The notes under the pieces are model-generated. The model saw nothing but the letters and a program-made list of their open reading frames with translations. It was not told the origin of the DNA and did not search any database. A DNA stretch of 64,000 bases from Paracorniculantispora psalliotae (Eukaryota > Ascomycota > Sordariomycetes > Hypocreales > Cordycipitaceae), in assembly GCA_002796755.1 (NCBI GenBank), contig PHFE01000029.1, positions 1,737,353-1,801,352 on the forward strand, in the 5' to 3' direction. Positions 53,029 to 62,636 of the stretch are shown here, piece by piece. Position 1 is the stretch's first letter. Each line of letters opens with the position of its first letter. The translations under genes and the position numbers were made by a program.

Positions 53029-54945
53029 ATGCCTTCGACGGGCCCGTCCGTGACGGCCGCCCTGCTCTGGTCCTGGCTGGCCCTCGCCCCGATCCCCGGC
53101 ACCCTCGCCCGCCTCCACGCCCAACCCGATGCCGCCGACATTATCCTCCCGCCCGGCCTCGTGCTGCCCGACAGCCCCGAGACGGCGCCCCAGCCCGACG
53201 AGCACGTCTTCAGCCTGCGCCAGATCTTCCACCACGGCACCCACGCCCACCCGGCCCTACACCGGAAGCGCGACGTCACCCACGAGGCGGCCAACGTCTT
53301 CCTCGCCGCCGACGACGAGCATGCCCGCCACACGCTGCCCAAGCTGCGCGCCCGCAGCCGCGTCGACACCATCGAGCGCCTGCGCGACCGCCGCCCGGCC
53401 GTCGTCGACCCGCTGGTGACGCAGTCGCGGCGCATGGGCATGATGACCATCATGGACGCCTCAGCCTGGACCATGGACGCCGTCCTGTCCCCCGACATCA
53501 CCGATAAGGAAACCGTCCTCACCATGGCCTACATTGCCGCCGACGCCTACGTCAAGGACGAGTCCGAGGCCGACTGGGAGGATGTCGGCAAGCCATATAA
53601 CAAGACACTCGACTTTGGCTGGCAGAGCGACGGCCTCCGCGGCCACATCTTTGCTGACGAAAAGAACACGACCGTCGTCATCGGCCTCAAAGGCACCACC
53701 GCGGCCGTGTTCGACGGCGACGGCACCACGACCAACGATAAGACAAACGACAACCTATATTTCAGCTGCTGCTGCGCCCAGCAGGGTCAGTGGACCTGGC
53801 ATCAGGTCTGCGACTGCGCATCGGGAACATACCAGTGCAACAACACCTGCGTTACGGAGTCTCTGTGGGAAGAGAACCGATACTACACAGCCGTCAAGGA
53901 GCTCTACTCCAACGTCACGGATATATACCCCAACGCCCAAATCTGGCTCACCGGCCATTCCTTGGGCGGCGGCATGACATCTCTGCTCGGTCTCACATAC
54001 GGTCTTCCGGCCGTCACCTTTGAGGCGGTGCCTGAGGCGCTCGCTGCTTCGCGTCTGGGTCTTCCCATGCCACCCAGCCTGCAGTCCAAGACGCCACAGA
54101 TGCGCGAGTACACGGGCACATATCACTTCGGCCACACGGCGGATCCCGTCTATATAGGCAGCTGCAACGGTGCTACGGCATCCTGCTCTTTCGCGGGGTA
54201 CGCCCTCGAGACGCAGTGTCACACGGGCTACGAGTGCGTATACGATGTCGTCGCCGATAAGGGCTGGCGCGTCGGCATCGGCACGCACAAGATCCGCAAC
54301 GTCATTAGCGATGTCTTGCTTAAATACGACGAGGTCCCCAAGTGCGAGAAGACGCCCGAGTGCCGCGACTGCGCCCAGTGGAAAATGTACGAGAGCAACG
54401 GCACCGAGACCACCACAACACCCGTCACGTCCACGTCGACCCATACAAGAACGCGCACGTCCACCTGCCAGACGCCCGGCTGGTGGGGCTGCCTCGACGA
54501 GACGACGGACCTGCCGCCGCCGACGTCGCCGCCCGTCACCAGCACCACGTCCACCTGCAAGACGCCGGGCTGGTTCGGCTGCAAGGACAAGACGACGGCC
54601 ACGGTCACGACGACGGACTGCGAGACCCCGGGTAGATTCTGGGGCTGCAACGATGTGACGGAGACGAGCACCTCCACGACCACGACGACGGAGTGCGAGA
54701 CCCCAGGTAGAATATGGGGCTGCTATGATGCGACGGAGACGAGCTCCATCGCCACCAGCACGCCGACGCTCATCATCACCACCCCGCCTGCGACGTCTAC
54801 GCCCACACCCACGTCGACGTCGGCGGCGCCGACCACGACCGGCGCGCCAGACAAGGGCAAGTGTCTCCGCCGCAACTGGCTGGGCATGTGCAAGGAGTGG
54901 GAGCATGAGCAGGCCGAGGACGGCGACGACGTCGTTGAGCTGTAA
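53029..54945 (+). CDS. ATG15: Autophagic lipase Atg15 (class 3 lipase)
   Basis: Vacuolar phospholipase that breaks down autophagic and multivesicular bodies; 638 residues, intron-free. The N-terminal hydrophobic stretch (VTAALLWSWLALAPIPGTLA) is the type II signal anchor that sends it through the MVB pathway. The lipase core has TVVIGLKGTTAAVF, the Cys-rich NLYFSCCCAQQ, and the elbow IWLTGHSLGGGMTSLLGL with Ser311. FGHTADPVYIGSCNGA is the block expected to carry a catalytic acid. KGWRVGIGTHKI is expected to carry the His. The C-terminal ~180 residues form a Thr/Ser-rich tail with four modules of CxTPGxxGC type, ending in CLRRNWLGMCKEW. Similar tails are known in filamentous-fungal Atg15 but not in yeast. 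Confidence 0.94.
   Translation: MPSTGPSVTAALLWSWLALAPIPGTLARLHAQPDAADIILPPGLVLPDSPETAPQPDEHVFSLRQIFHHGTHAHPALHRKRDVTHEAANVFLAADDEHARHTLPKLRARSRVDTIERLRDRRPAVVDPLVTQSRRMGMMTIMDASAWTMDAVLSPDITDKETVLTMAYIAADAYVKDESEADWEDVGKPYNKTLDFGWQSDGLRGHIFADEKNTTVVIGLKGTTAAVFDGDGTTTNDKTNDNLYFSCCCAQQGQWTWHQVCDCASGTYQCNNTCVTESLWEENRYYTAVKELYSNVTDIYPNAQIWLTGHSLGGGMTSLLGLTYGLPAVTFEAVPEALAASRLGLPMPPSLQSKTPQMREYTGTYHFGHTADPVYIGSCNGATASCSFAGYALETQCHTGYECVYDVVADKGWRVGIGTHKIRNVISDVLLKYDEVPKCEKTPECRDCAQWKMYESNGTETTTTPVTSTSTHTRTRTSTCQTPGWWGCLDETTDLPPPTSPPVTSTTSTCKTPGWFGCKDKTTATVTTTDCETPGRFWGCNDVTETSTSTTTTTECETPGRIWGCYDATETSSIATSTPTLIITTPPATSTPTPTSTSAAPTTTGAPDKGKCLRRNWLGMCKEWEHEQAEDGDDVVEL
54460..54900 (+). repeat. Four Cys modules (CxTPGxxGCxD) in the Atg15 tail
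   Basis: Modules read CQTPGWWGCLDETT, CKTPGWFGCKDKTT, CETPGRFWGCNDVTET and CETPGRIWGCYDATET, separated by Thr/Ser/Pro linkers of 10-25 residues. A last degenerate unit is CLRRNWLGMC. Paired Cys in each suggests small disulfide-closed knots on a glycosylated stalk. Confidence 0.85.
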
Positions 54946-55592
54946 ACAGCGGCGGTGGGAGAGAGAGAAATCATATACACACATAGATATAACAGACATA
55001 GCTGAGGCTTCAGCATGCCATACTGCAAACCATTTTGGGAATTCGTTTTTTTTTCAGCCTGCTTGAATAGACCAAGGCGGGCGCAAGAGTATTGCGCTGA
55101 ACTGGCGTTGGGATACTGGGACAGATTTGATTGGCATTACATAGCGCGCGTTAAAGGGGAATCACACTCCTCTTGTTTTTGTTTCGCATGATTGATTAGA
55201 CAGATTGGCGTTTCGAATATACATATCTTATTCAAATTATACCCATGAATACGTTTGAATACGGGACAACTCTAGTATATTTTCTTTTGGAGGTTTGAGC
55301 CTGTTTATGTGTCTGCATCATAGGCATTGATGGAAGTCGTCCACCTCCATCTCCAGCACACGACTATCGACACTAGCGTCATGAGATATGCATCAAAGAA
55401 CCACTTCAGACTAGACCTCTCTTCTTTTATTTCTCTCCTCGCTTCGCTCGATGTGGGCTGGAGCGACCAGTATCTACACATGCATGTCACTACTTGATTT
55501 ACTTGATTTACAGAGTGAAATGAGGATCCAAGATGCACTTGAAATGAAATTAAATGACAGTTTGTTTGTTTTTTATATACAATCTAGGTACT
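54946..55592. other. Convergent 3' regions of ATG15 and the hexosaminidase
   Basis: Non-coding, AT-rich toward 55200-55260. A 9-bp TTGATTTAC unit is present twice in tandem near 55494-55512. No gene. Confidence 0.45.
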
Positions 55593-57305
55593 TTAAACAC
55601 AGTCACCCAACTTCGACTGCGTGCAGTATCCAGGAGCAATGGTGCCGCCCACAATACCACGCGCCAGCATGCGCTCGCGCATCTCCGACAGACGCGGGCG
55701 CGCGTCGTACATGGAGCGCAGCTTGCCCGCGGCATCCTTGCGGCCGGACCACCAGACCTCGGCGCCGGCCGAGGAGCGCGGCCAGGCAATCTGGTCAAAC
55801 GTCGCGCCGTCAATCGTCTCGGACCAGAGGGCGACCTCGCCGCCGAGCACGTTCTTGGCGGCGGCGGTGCCGGCCAGGCCGGCGTAGGGGTCGTGGTTGT
55901 ACACGACGCGCCAGTTCTTGAACGGGTCGCACCACGAGTTGAAGGTCGTGCCGGGGTTGACCGCGCTGTCGGCGTAGTCAACCCACGAGCCGCGGCCGCA
56001 GTCGAGGTAGTACGCGTCGTAGGTGGTGTCGATGACGCGGTAGCCGGCCTTGGCGTACTTTTGCACGCTGTCGGGGCCGAACCACGTCTGGATGATGGTG
56101 CCGTTGGTCGGCAGCGGCGCGCCCCATTCGCCCACCATCTCCTCCCACACAAACGGCGTCAGCCCGTACTGGCGGAGCTTGCCGTGGACGTGGTCGAGGA
56201 AGGCGTGCAGCAGCGGCTTGAGGACGCTCGTGTCGTCGGTGCGCAGCGCCGGGTCGAGCAGCGAGTTGGACGCCTTGTACTCGTCGCCACCGGTGTGGAA
56301 ATAGGCCGAGTACGGCGCGGTGCGCGGCAGCACGTCGTCGAAGAGCGTGTCGAGGAACTTGTACACGGCGCTGTTGTTGAGCTTGAGCGAGCCGCACGGC
56401 GGCTCGGCGCAGTACTTGCCCCACGGCTGAGCGGCGTAGGCGTTGGACAGGCCCGGATACGCGAGGTCGATGCCCATGTGGCCGGGCATGTCAATCTCGA
56501 GGATGACCTGCACGCCGCGCGCGGCCGCGTAGTCCTGGATGTCCTTGAGGTCCGCGGGGCTGTACGTCAGGCCCTTGGCGTAGCGGTGCTTCTCGGCGAG
56601 CAGCGGCAGCGCGGGCACCTCGAGCGGCCACGACTGCGTGTCGGTGATGTGCAGGTGCAGCACGTTGAGCTTGTTCATGGCGAGGCCGTCAATGGCGCGC
56701 TTGATGTCGGCCACCTCGTACCAGTGGCGGGAGACATCGATGAGCAGCGCGCGGTACGCCATGACGGGCGCGTCGCGGATCGACACGGGCGCCTTGTCCG
56801 TGTACGACCCTTCCCCGGAGGAGTGCTTGTAGAAGAGCTGCGTAAACGTCTCGAGGCCGCGCAGCAGGCCGACGGTCGTGTTGGCGGCAATGCTGGCCTC
56901 GCCGCCGGAGGTCAGGTCCAGCGTGTACGTCTCGTCCATGTTCTCGAATTTCGGGCGGCAGGCGTCCTTGCCGGTGCGCGTGAGCGCGAGCGACTTGACG
57001 CTGCCCTTGCCGCTGCCGGGCGCGGGCTCATAGTCCGAGTTGGCCTCGCGCAGCATCCACGGCGTGAGGCCGTGCTTGAAGATGGCGTCAAGCGTGCGGG
57101 CGACGGCGTCGGGGATGGTGGTGCGGCTGCTGTTGCCGGAAGAAGCGCCGGAGAGAGGCCCGCCGTTGAAGGTGACTTGGATATCCGGGCTGATGAAGAG
57201 CACGTCGCTGCCGGTCGAGAGCTCCGTCGGAATCGGCCAGATGGCGCTGACGGGGCCAATGGCCGCGAGGGCTCCGGCCAGGAGGGTGAGGGACTTGCTC
57301 AGCAT
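55593..57305 (-). CDS. Secreted GH20 beta-N-acetylhexosaminidase
   Basis: Exo-hydrolase that removes terminal GlcNAc (or GalNAc) from chitin oligomers and glycans; 570 residues, intron-free. Start ATG 57305 (MLSKSLTLLAGALAAIGPVS, signal peptide). The N-terminal non-catalytic GH20b domain begins IWPIPTELSTGSDVLFISPD. The (beta/alpha)8 barrel includes RALLIDVSRHWYEVADIKRA, MNKLNVLHLHITDTQSWPLE and EIDMPGHMG. The catalytic pair Asp341-Glu342 is in YFHTGGDEYKAS, and FVWEEMVGEW and ALWSETID follow. Length and order match fungal hexosaminidases used in chitin turnover and growth on GlcNAc. A CCCCAC (CreA-like GTGGGG) site lies about 145 bp upstream, at 57447-57452. Confidence 0.95.
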   Translation of the reverse strand: MLSKSLTLLAGALAAIGPVSAIWPIPTELSTGSDVLFISPDIQVTFNGGPLSGASSGNSSRTTIPDAVARTLDAIFKHGLTPWMLREANSDYEPAPGSGKGSVKSLALTRTGKDACRPKFENMDETYTLDLTSGGEASIAANTTVGLLRGLETFTQLFYKHSSGEGSYTDKAPVSIRDAPVMAYRALLIDVSRHWYEVADIKRAIDGLAMNKLNVLHLHITDTQSWPLEVPALPLLAEKHRYAKGLTYSPADLKDIQDYAAARGVQVILEIDMPGHMGIDLAYPGLSNAYAAQPWGKYCAEPPCGSLKLNNSAVYKFLDTLFDDVLPRTAPYSAYFHTGGDEYKASNSLLDPALRTDDTSVLKPLLHAFLDHVHGKLRQYGLTPFVWEEMVGEWGAPLPTNGTIIQTWFGPDSVQKYAKAGYRVIDTTYDAYYLDCGRGSWVDYADSAVNPGTTFNSWCDPFKNWRVVYNHDPYAGLAGTAAAKNVLGGEVALWSETIDGATFDQIAWPRSSAGAEVWWSGRKDAAGKLRSMYDARPRLSEMRERMLARGIVGGTIAPGYCTQSKLGDCV

Positions 57306-58139
57306 GATTTCTGGTCTACGAGGATGAAGAAACAAGTTGAGGAAGGAAGCGAAATTCTCAGGCGCGAGCGCAAGAAGAGACGGGGCTTCTTTATATGCTG
57401 TCACTGCGCCTGTAAATGTCCCTTTTCAGTGAAATTACACATCGTTCCCCCACATGGACCTGGAAACCTAGGCTGGGTTGAGACAAGCCGACGGGAGATT
57501 GTACACCCAAGGTTGCAATGCAGATGGAAACTAAACCAGCTCTCGACGATAGTTTCCACCTTTTTTTCTGTCACTCAGAGAAATCAATCATGGAAACCCT
57601 CATAATGTGGAACCGGGACGGGGGGGTTATCAGTATACAACGTTACCCTGCCTATTCTGGCGTCTCCCATGGTCTGCAGATGGACCATTACTAGCTTTTT
57701 AGGTTGATGTCGATGAGTCCTGGTACCCTCCGCCACTGGTTCCTGACTGCGATTCTCCGCCTTTTGGCGGCGCCCCGCCCGTACGGCAGTGGGGAGCAGG
57801 CCGAAAACTTGTGCGCCACGGCGATAATATCACAAAACTATCACGTAAAAGGGGGATCCCAGGACCCGGCTTGGCCCTTGTACCAGATTGGGCAGGTCGG
57901 CTGGGACGCGAACCCAAGTTCTTCAGGCGACGCGAATTTCATACTGCTGCGATTCTTCGGCAGAAGAGAATAAAACGAAAATATGACCATGAGGTCAATG
58001 TAGAACCCCTGACTTGCCGCCTATCAAGCGGTTGTGAGAATGGCCGTGTAAGTCGGCTCGAACACGGGAAAGAAGTCTCAACCCTGCCGCAGATCGAAAC
58101 AAATAGTTGTGGCGCCCCCTCCTTCGGTAATAGTATTGC
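57306..58139. other. Promoter side of the hexosaminidase gene
   Basis: No coding signal. A G7 run occurs near 57620. It continues into the repeat copy that starts at 58140. Confidence 0.45.
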
Positions 58140-58501
58140 AGAATCGAAATACTTTCGGCGGCCATTTAATCTAAATTTTGCATTATTTATTATTGCTATT
58201 GTTTCTTCTACCGCACTTGCATCTCATTATGTTGAGCAGTTTTCGTCGCTGCCTGCACGTGGCTGCTCTGCCGGCGAGCAGCCCTTTTTTTTAAGAGCTC
58301 ATGCTCTGTGGGTGTGTCTTACACTATTATTTATAAAAACTCAATGCTTGGTAAAAAGCCCCGCAGAGCGCTGAGCGCGTTTTCTTTTTCGGCGCGTCTT
58401 TATCATGAGAATCCGCCGCGGCAAAAGACCTAATCTCTTTTTTCTTAATCTGTCCGCGATCGATTCTGACGGGAAAGAGCCGCAAATGGCGGGGCTGGTT
58501 G
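58140..58501. repeat. Diverged ~360-bp repeat, copy 1
   Basis: Matches 60177-60527 in direct orientation over its whole length with scattered substitutions and small indels. Shared strings include ACCGCACTTGCAT, CAGTTTTCGTCGCTGC, AAAGCCCCGCAGA and GCAAATGGCGGGGC. It lies about 440 bp upstream of the membrane protein start. Neither copy has a sustained shared reading frame. Confidence 0.8.
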
Positions 58502-58940
58502 TGCTAGTCAATGGAGAGGCAGGCATCTGCTGCGCCGCGGACAACAAACAACGGCATCACGACTCTGGTGCTAGCGCCATGTGCAGTAGAAGGTTTTGCT
58601 TCTCGAAGATGTGTCAAGTGTAGTGAAGCTTACAGCCCATCCCATTTCGACTTGGAGTTGGACCTCGTCCGATTTGGGGATTGACAGGGGGCCCGGCCTG
58701 ATTACCCCAAAACGGAGCGGCTGGCCTAAAATCGGCGTCCGGTCCGGCTCCGGCAGCTGCTTCCCGGCCAATGACTAGCTGTGTTTTGCATGTGCGTAAC
58801 CCGTTCCTGCTTAAAAAATCCCTAAAAACCATCTCTATTCGCACCCAGATCAAGAACAGGTCATCATCCCCATCTCCCAAGCACAATCCTGTGAAGCTCA
58901 GGATCATCCACAAGTAGCACAAAGTAAGCAGCCGCTCGAC

Positions 58941-59870
58941 ATGACTTCAAAAGCGCCGCTTCGCATTTCCCAATGGATCCTCGTGCCTCTAGGCATCATG
59001 ATGGTCTTCTATGCCACTCTGCCGCATACTGGCATAGACCGTCACCCCCTCTACAATCCGTCTCATCTGTTTATGTCGAGTCGAGTGCCACAGGTAAGTC
59101 AGCTACCCGCTAACTCCGAAACACTGCACCGCCAAGCTCTAACCTAGTCATAGACAGGAGAGCACTTTATCGACTACCGCCGAAGAACGGCGCCGATGTG
59201 GGTGTACAACGGCTTGCACTCGTTTCCCGCCATAGTCTGGTGCGTGCTCATGCCGATGCAGCACTCGGCTCGTCTCCGAAAATGGTGGCCCGCGTTCCAC
59301 CGCACCACCGGTTACGCTATCCTCTCCATCTCGCTACTGCTCAGCATGACGGGCTACTGGTTTTTCCTCTCCAAAAACGCCTACACCCACAAGAATCCAT
59401 TCCATCTGCACAGCCTCGGGCCCTCGATCCCATTCCGGTGGCCAACGTTTGAGCTCAGCACCTTTCTCATCGCGCCCTTCTACTGGGGCACTATGTACAA
59501 GGCCGCCGCCACGGCGCGAGCCAAGGACTTTGCCAGCCATCGGAGATGGGCCGTCCTGCACACGTTCGCTTCGAGCGCTATTTTGCTTCAGCGCCTCTCC
59601 ATCAGCCTCATGTACGTGGTCGGGTTCGCGCTGACCTTTCTACCCGCGGACGCTGTGCACCAGTTCTTCCAAGTTGCTCAAAACAACGACGCCATGGCTG
59701 AGGCGGAGCTTAGTGTCTTTGCCCTTGCCACTATCTTGGTCGTGGGATTTCTAATTGCGTGGATGGCCTATGAGTTTCGCCGGGCTGGCTACCTTGGCGG
59801 GGCTGAAAGGTCGATCAAGGTCGCCATCGTGTCCGGGAAGAAGCTGGATAATAAGTACAAAACACTGTAG
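58941..59870 (+). CDS. Multi-pass membrane protein, possibly DUF2306-like
   Basis: Two exons, 58941-59093 and 59154-59870, with a 60-bp intron (GTAAGT, CATAG) in phase 0; 289 residues. About seven hydrophobic segments are visible, including ISQWILVPLGIMMVFYATLP, the one around LHSFPAIVWCVLMPMQHS, GYAILSISLLLSMTGYWFFL, LSTFLIAPFYWGTMYK and VFALATILVVGFLIAWMAYE. The FHRTTGYAI and DFASHRRWAVLHTFASSAIL blocks place His and Arg at membrane edges, as in heme- or quinone-linked four-helix membrane families. I associate the layout with fungal DUF2306-type proteins, function unknown. It is flanked on both sides by the two repeat copies. Confidence 0.82.
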
Positions 59871-60176
59871 CGGAAGCCTTGCAGAGTACAATGTATTATT
59901 AACATGTTGCATATAATGGATGGCCTCCCTTACCCCCTACTCGTACACTATAAGTATATGCTCTTTATGAGCTAAGGAAAGAGATCATAACGTAACTTAC
60001 CATTATAGGCTTTTTTTATGCTAATAATGATGTGCTTTATGGTAATAATGCTGTGCTGCGTTTAAAAGACGATGTGCTGTATGACCTGGCGGTCGCGTAG
60101 TAAGACACAGGGTCAGGCCTGAGCCCGATGCACCAGGCCCTGAATATGGAGCTGGACGATAAAGGCATATGAAAGC

Positions 60177-60527
60177 AGAATCTATATTTTCGGCGACCAT
60201 GTAATCTAAATTCTGCATTGATTGTTATTGCCCTTTTCTTCCACCGCACTTGCATGCCATTATCTCGCGCAGTTTTCGTCGCTGCTCGCGTTCTGATGGC
60301 CGCCAGCCCTTTTTATAAACTCATACTCTGTGGATGCGTGCCTGCCACTATTACTTATAAAACCTCGGAGGTGTGGGTAAAAGCCCCGCAGAAAGCTGAG
60401 CGTTTTCTTTCCCGGCGCGGCTTTATCATGAAAAATCCGCAGCGGCAAAAGACACAATCCCTTTTGTTTTCTTATCCGTGCGCGACCGATTCTGAGGGGA
60501 AAGGGCTGCAAATGGCGGGGCGGGTTG
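60177..60527. repeat. Diverged ~350-bp repeat, copy 2
   Basis: Counterpart of 58140-58501, about 2.04 kb away in the same orientation. Both copies carry the inverted heptamer CAGAATC / GATTCTG about 310-330 bp apart near their ends (60176-60182 and 60488-60494 here). This might be a trace of terminal inverted repeats, although similarity extends some 30 bp past the second heptamer. Confidence 0.8.
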
Positions 60528-62120
60528 ATTGTTTTCGTACACCGAGAGATCGACTGCCCCTGCCGCTGGGTATCCAGTTACCTGACAATAACTCTGCAAC
60601 GTGCATATATACCTGTATGTCTCGTCCAATGCTCTCGCCACGCGTCTTCCGTTTACTGCGGGCCAGGAGCTGGCACAATGGAATTGCACTCAAAAGGGTC
60701 GTTACGCTTTTGGAAGGTTGGCCGCCTGGTGTCCCAGCTTCATGCAGGGACGGCAAAGGCTTGCGATGCAGGGGACCGGTAATCGTGCGCCGGTGGTACA
60801 ATCGAAGAGGCCTGAGCAGACGCAGGCGCGACGACACTCCAATGCAGACCACTTCTTTCCCGAGGTATACAGACCTCCCCCGAGCTGGCTTTTTGCTGAA
60901 ACATGAGGATAACAGTGTAGTCCTAACGGCGGCGGATTTGGTGCTGTCCGGGACATGCCGTGTGACTGGCTTACACGGGCGCATCGTCGCCAAGATGTAC
61001 GCAAATTTTAAGTGAAACGGGCATGAGCGCTTGTAGTCACGTTGGATGAGCCTAGACACAATAGTGATAAAGACTGAGAGTACCTTGCCATTGTGCTGAT
61101 TGCTTAAGAACACCGCTCCCAGAGTTTGTCGTTACAGCAACTTGGTCCATTTGCCAGAAAAGCCATAGCTGAACGAAAATAACAACTGTCCATCATTAAG
61201 ATTATTTATATTCTAGCGTAACGATAAAATAATAAACTCTTGGTGAAATTGCTCTACTCGTCTTCAAAATCCATATCCCAACTTGTTATTTGGCATGTCG
61301 GCCAAAGATGCTAGTCACGTCAGTACTCTCAATCATCAAGAATCATAAGAAACTATCAACATTTCAATCGAATACATACTTGTGAAAGGCTTGTCCAAAG
61401 AAGCCGGGCTTAGCGTGCTGATCATGTATACTGTTGCGTCGGGCTGCAGCGTCTGGGTTATGGCGCTGTTGCGACATTCCAGCCACCCCGGGCGCCACGT
61501 TGGTCTACGCCATCGTTAGCAGTGTATCGATATGTTGCTTATAAGAAACTTACGCCGCTCTTGGTTTGCGTAAGACTGTTGGGTGTTTTGCCGTCGGAAC
61601 TCATATTTAGTGATGTCGGGTAATCTACAATTATGAAAACCCTTGGCAATCGGCGACGCATACACGTTTAATATAACACCCATTTCAAAAATACAAATCG
61701 TCATTCGTTGGACCCAAAAATATGCATTAGGCAAATATCTACGGTCTGATCGCAGTGGCGAGGCTGGATCTCGACAGGCTGACAATCGCCAGCGCTCTTG
61801 GTCGATGATGGCCGCGCCGAGTTCCACTTTCTGCGCATCGCCGACTGTCGTTGATGCGTCATGACGTCGTCCAGGAGCAGCAAAACCACAAAACTGCACT
61901 CAAATCTGGCTCGATTGCCATAAAAAATATCGTATTATTTAAATCGGACCTAGTTTTCGGATTACAAAGACAGTCTTTTTTATTTTCTGTGGATGCCGAT
62001 GACGCCCATGAATCACGGGTGCGTAGCTCAGTGGGACATGTAAAAACGGTGAGCAGCGCCGCTTTACATGACAAGAAGCGTGCCGCCTTTAAACGCGGAA
62101 TCTACCAAAGTACATCAACC
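60528..62120. other. Gene-free stretch
   Basis: An open frame covers 60218-61015 on the plus strand and another 60472-61113 on the minus strand, but neither has domain, start context or codon bias. AT-rich at 61180-61250. The end is the promoter of the OsmC gene. Confidence 0.45.
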
Positions 62121-62636
62121 ATGAATACCATCCGCTCCTTTCGACCAGTGGCGCGCCAGGCTGTCTGCCTTGCTCAGCGGCGATTTGTCGCCTCCGACGC
62201 GCCCACCCTGTACACCGCGACTGCCACGACTCAAGGCGCGCGTGGCGGCCAAATCGATGGCTGCGAGGGTTTCAGTTCCGCATATGCCATGCCAAAATCC
62301 CTCGGCGGCCCTGGCGGCCAGGGCAAGACGAACCCTGAAGAGCTCTTCGCCGCGGGGTACAGCAATTGCTTTCAGGTGGCGATGAATCTGGCGGCGAACA
62401 GCATGAAGATTAGACTGCCCCGCAAAATCGAGGATTGCCAGGTGAAGGCTACCGTCAAGCTCATTGGAGATGTCAAGGAGATGGACATGGGATTTAAAGT
62501 CGGTCTTGAGGTGCGCGTCAAGGGCATCGAGCAAGGGGAGCTGGAGAAGGTGGTGCAAAAGGCGGCAGAGATCTGCCCCTATCATCGGTCAACTCACAAT
62601 GTAGTTGACACAGACATCAAAGCCTGTAGCGTGTAA
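62121..62636 (+). CDS. OsmC/Ohr-type organic hydroperoxide peroxidase, mitochondrial
   Basis: Thiol peroxidase expected to reduce organic hydroperoxides; 171 residues, intron-free. ATG 62121 is preceded by ATCAACC and gives a presequence (MNTIRSFRPVARQAVCLAQR). An upstream open frame has no protein character. The core shows the start of the fold (PTLYTATATTQGARGGQIDG) and GKTNPEELFAAGYSNCFQVA with the peroxidatic Cys. The second Cys lies in AAEICPYHRSTHNVV. Two Cys in these positions and the NPEELFAAGY block are Ohr-like. Fungal Ohr genes have patchy distribution and are often considered bacterial in origin; this one has host-like composition. Confidence 0.92.
   Translation: MNTIRSFRPVARQAVCLAQRRFVASDAPTLYTATATTQGARGGQIDGCEGFSSAYAMPKSLGGPGGQGKTNPEELFAAGYSNCFQVAMNLAANSMKIRLPRKIEDCQVKATVKLIGDVKEMDMGFKVGLEVRVKGIEQGELEKVVQKAAEICPYHRSTHNVVDTDIKACSV

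Noticed and set aside
60218..61015. 265-codon plus-strand frame over repeat copy 2
   Set aside because: Not shared by repeat copy 1, which has stops in that frame. No domain and no codon bias.
62029..62110. Possible tRNA: GGGTGCGTAGCTCAGTGGG looks like an A box
   Set aside because: No B box (GGTTCRANYC) at the right distance and no acceptor stem pairing.
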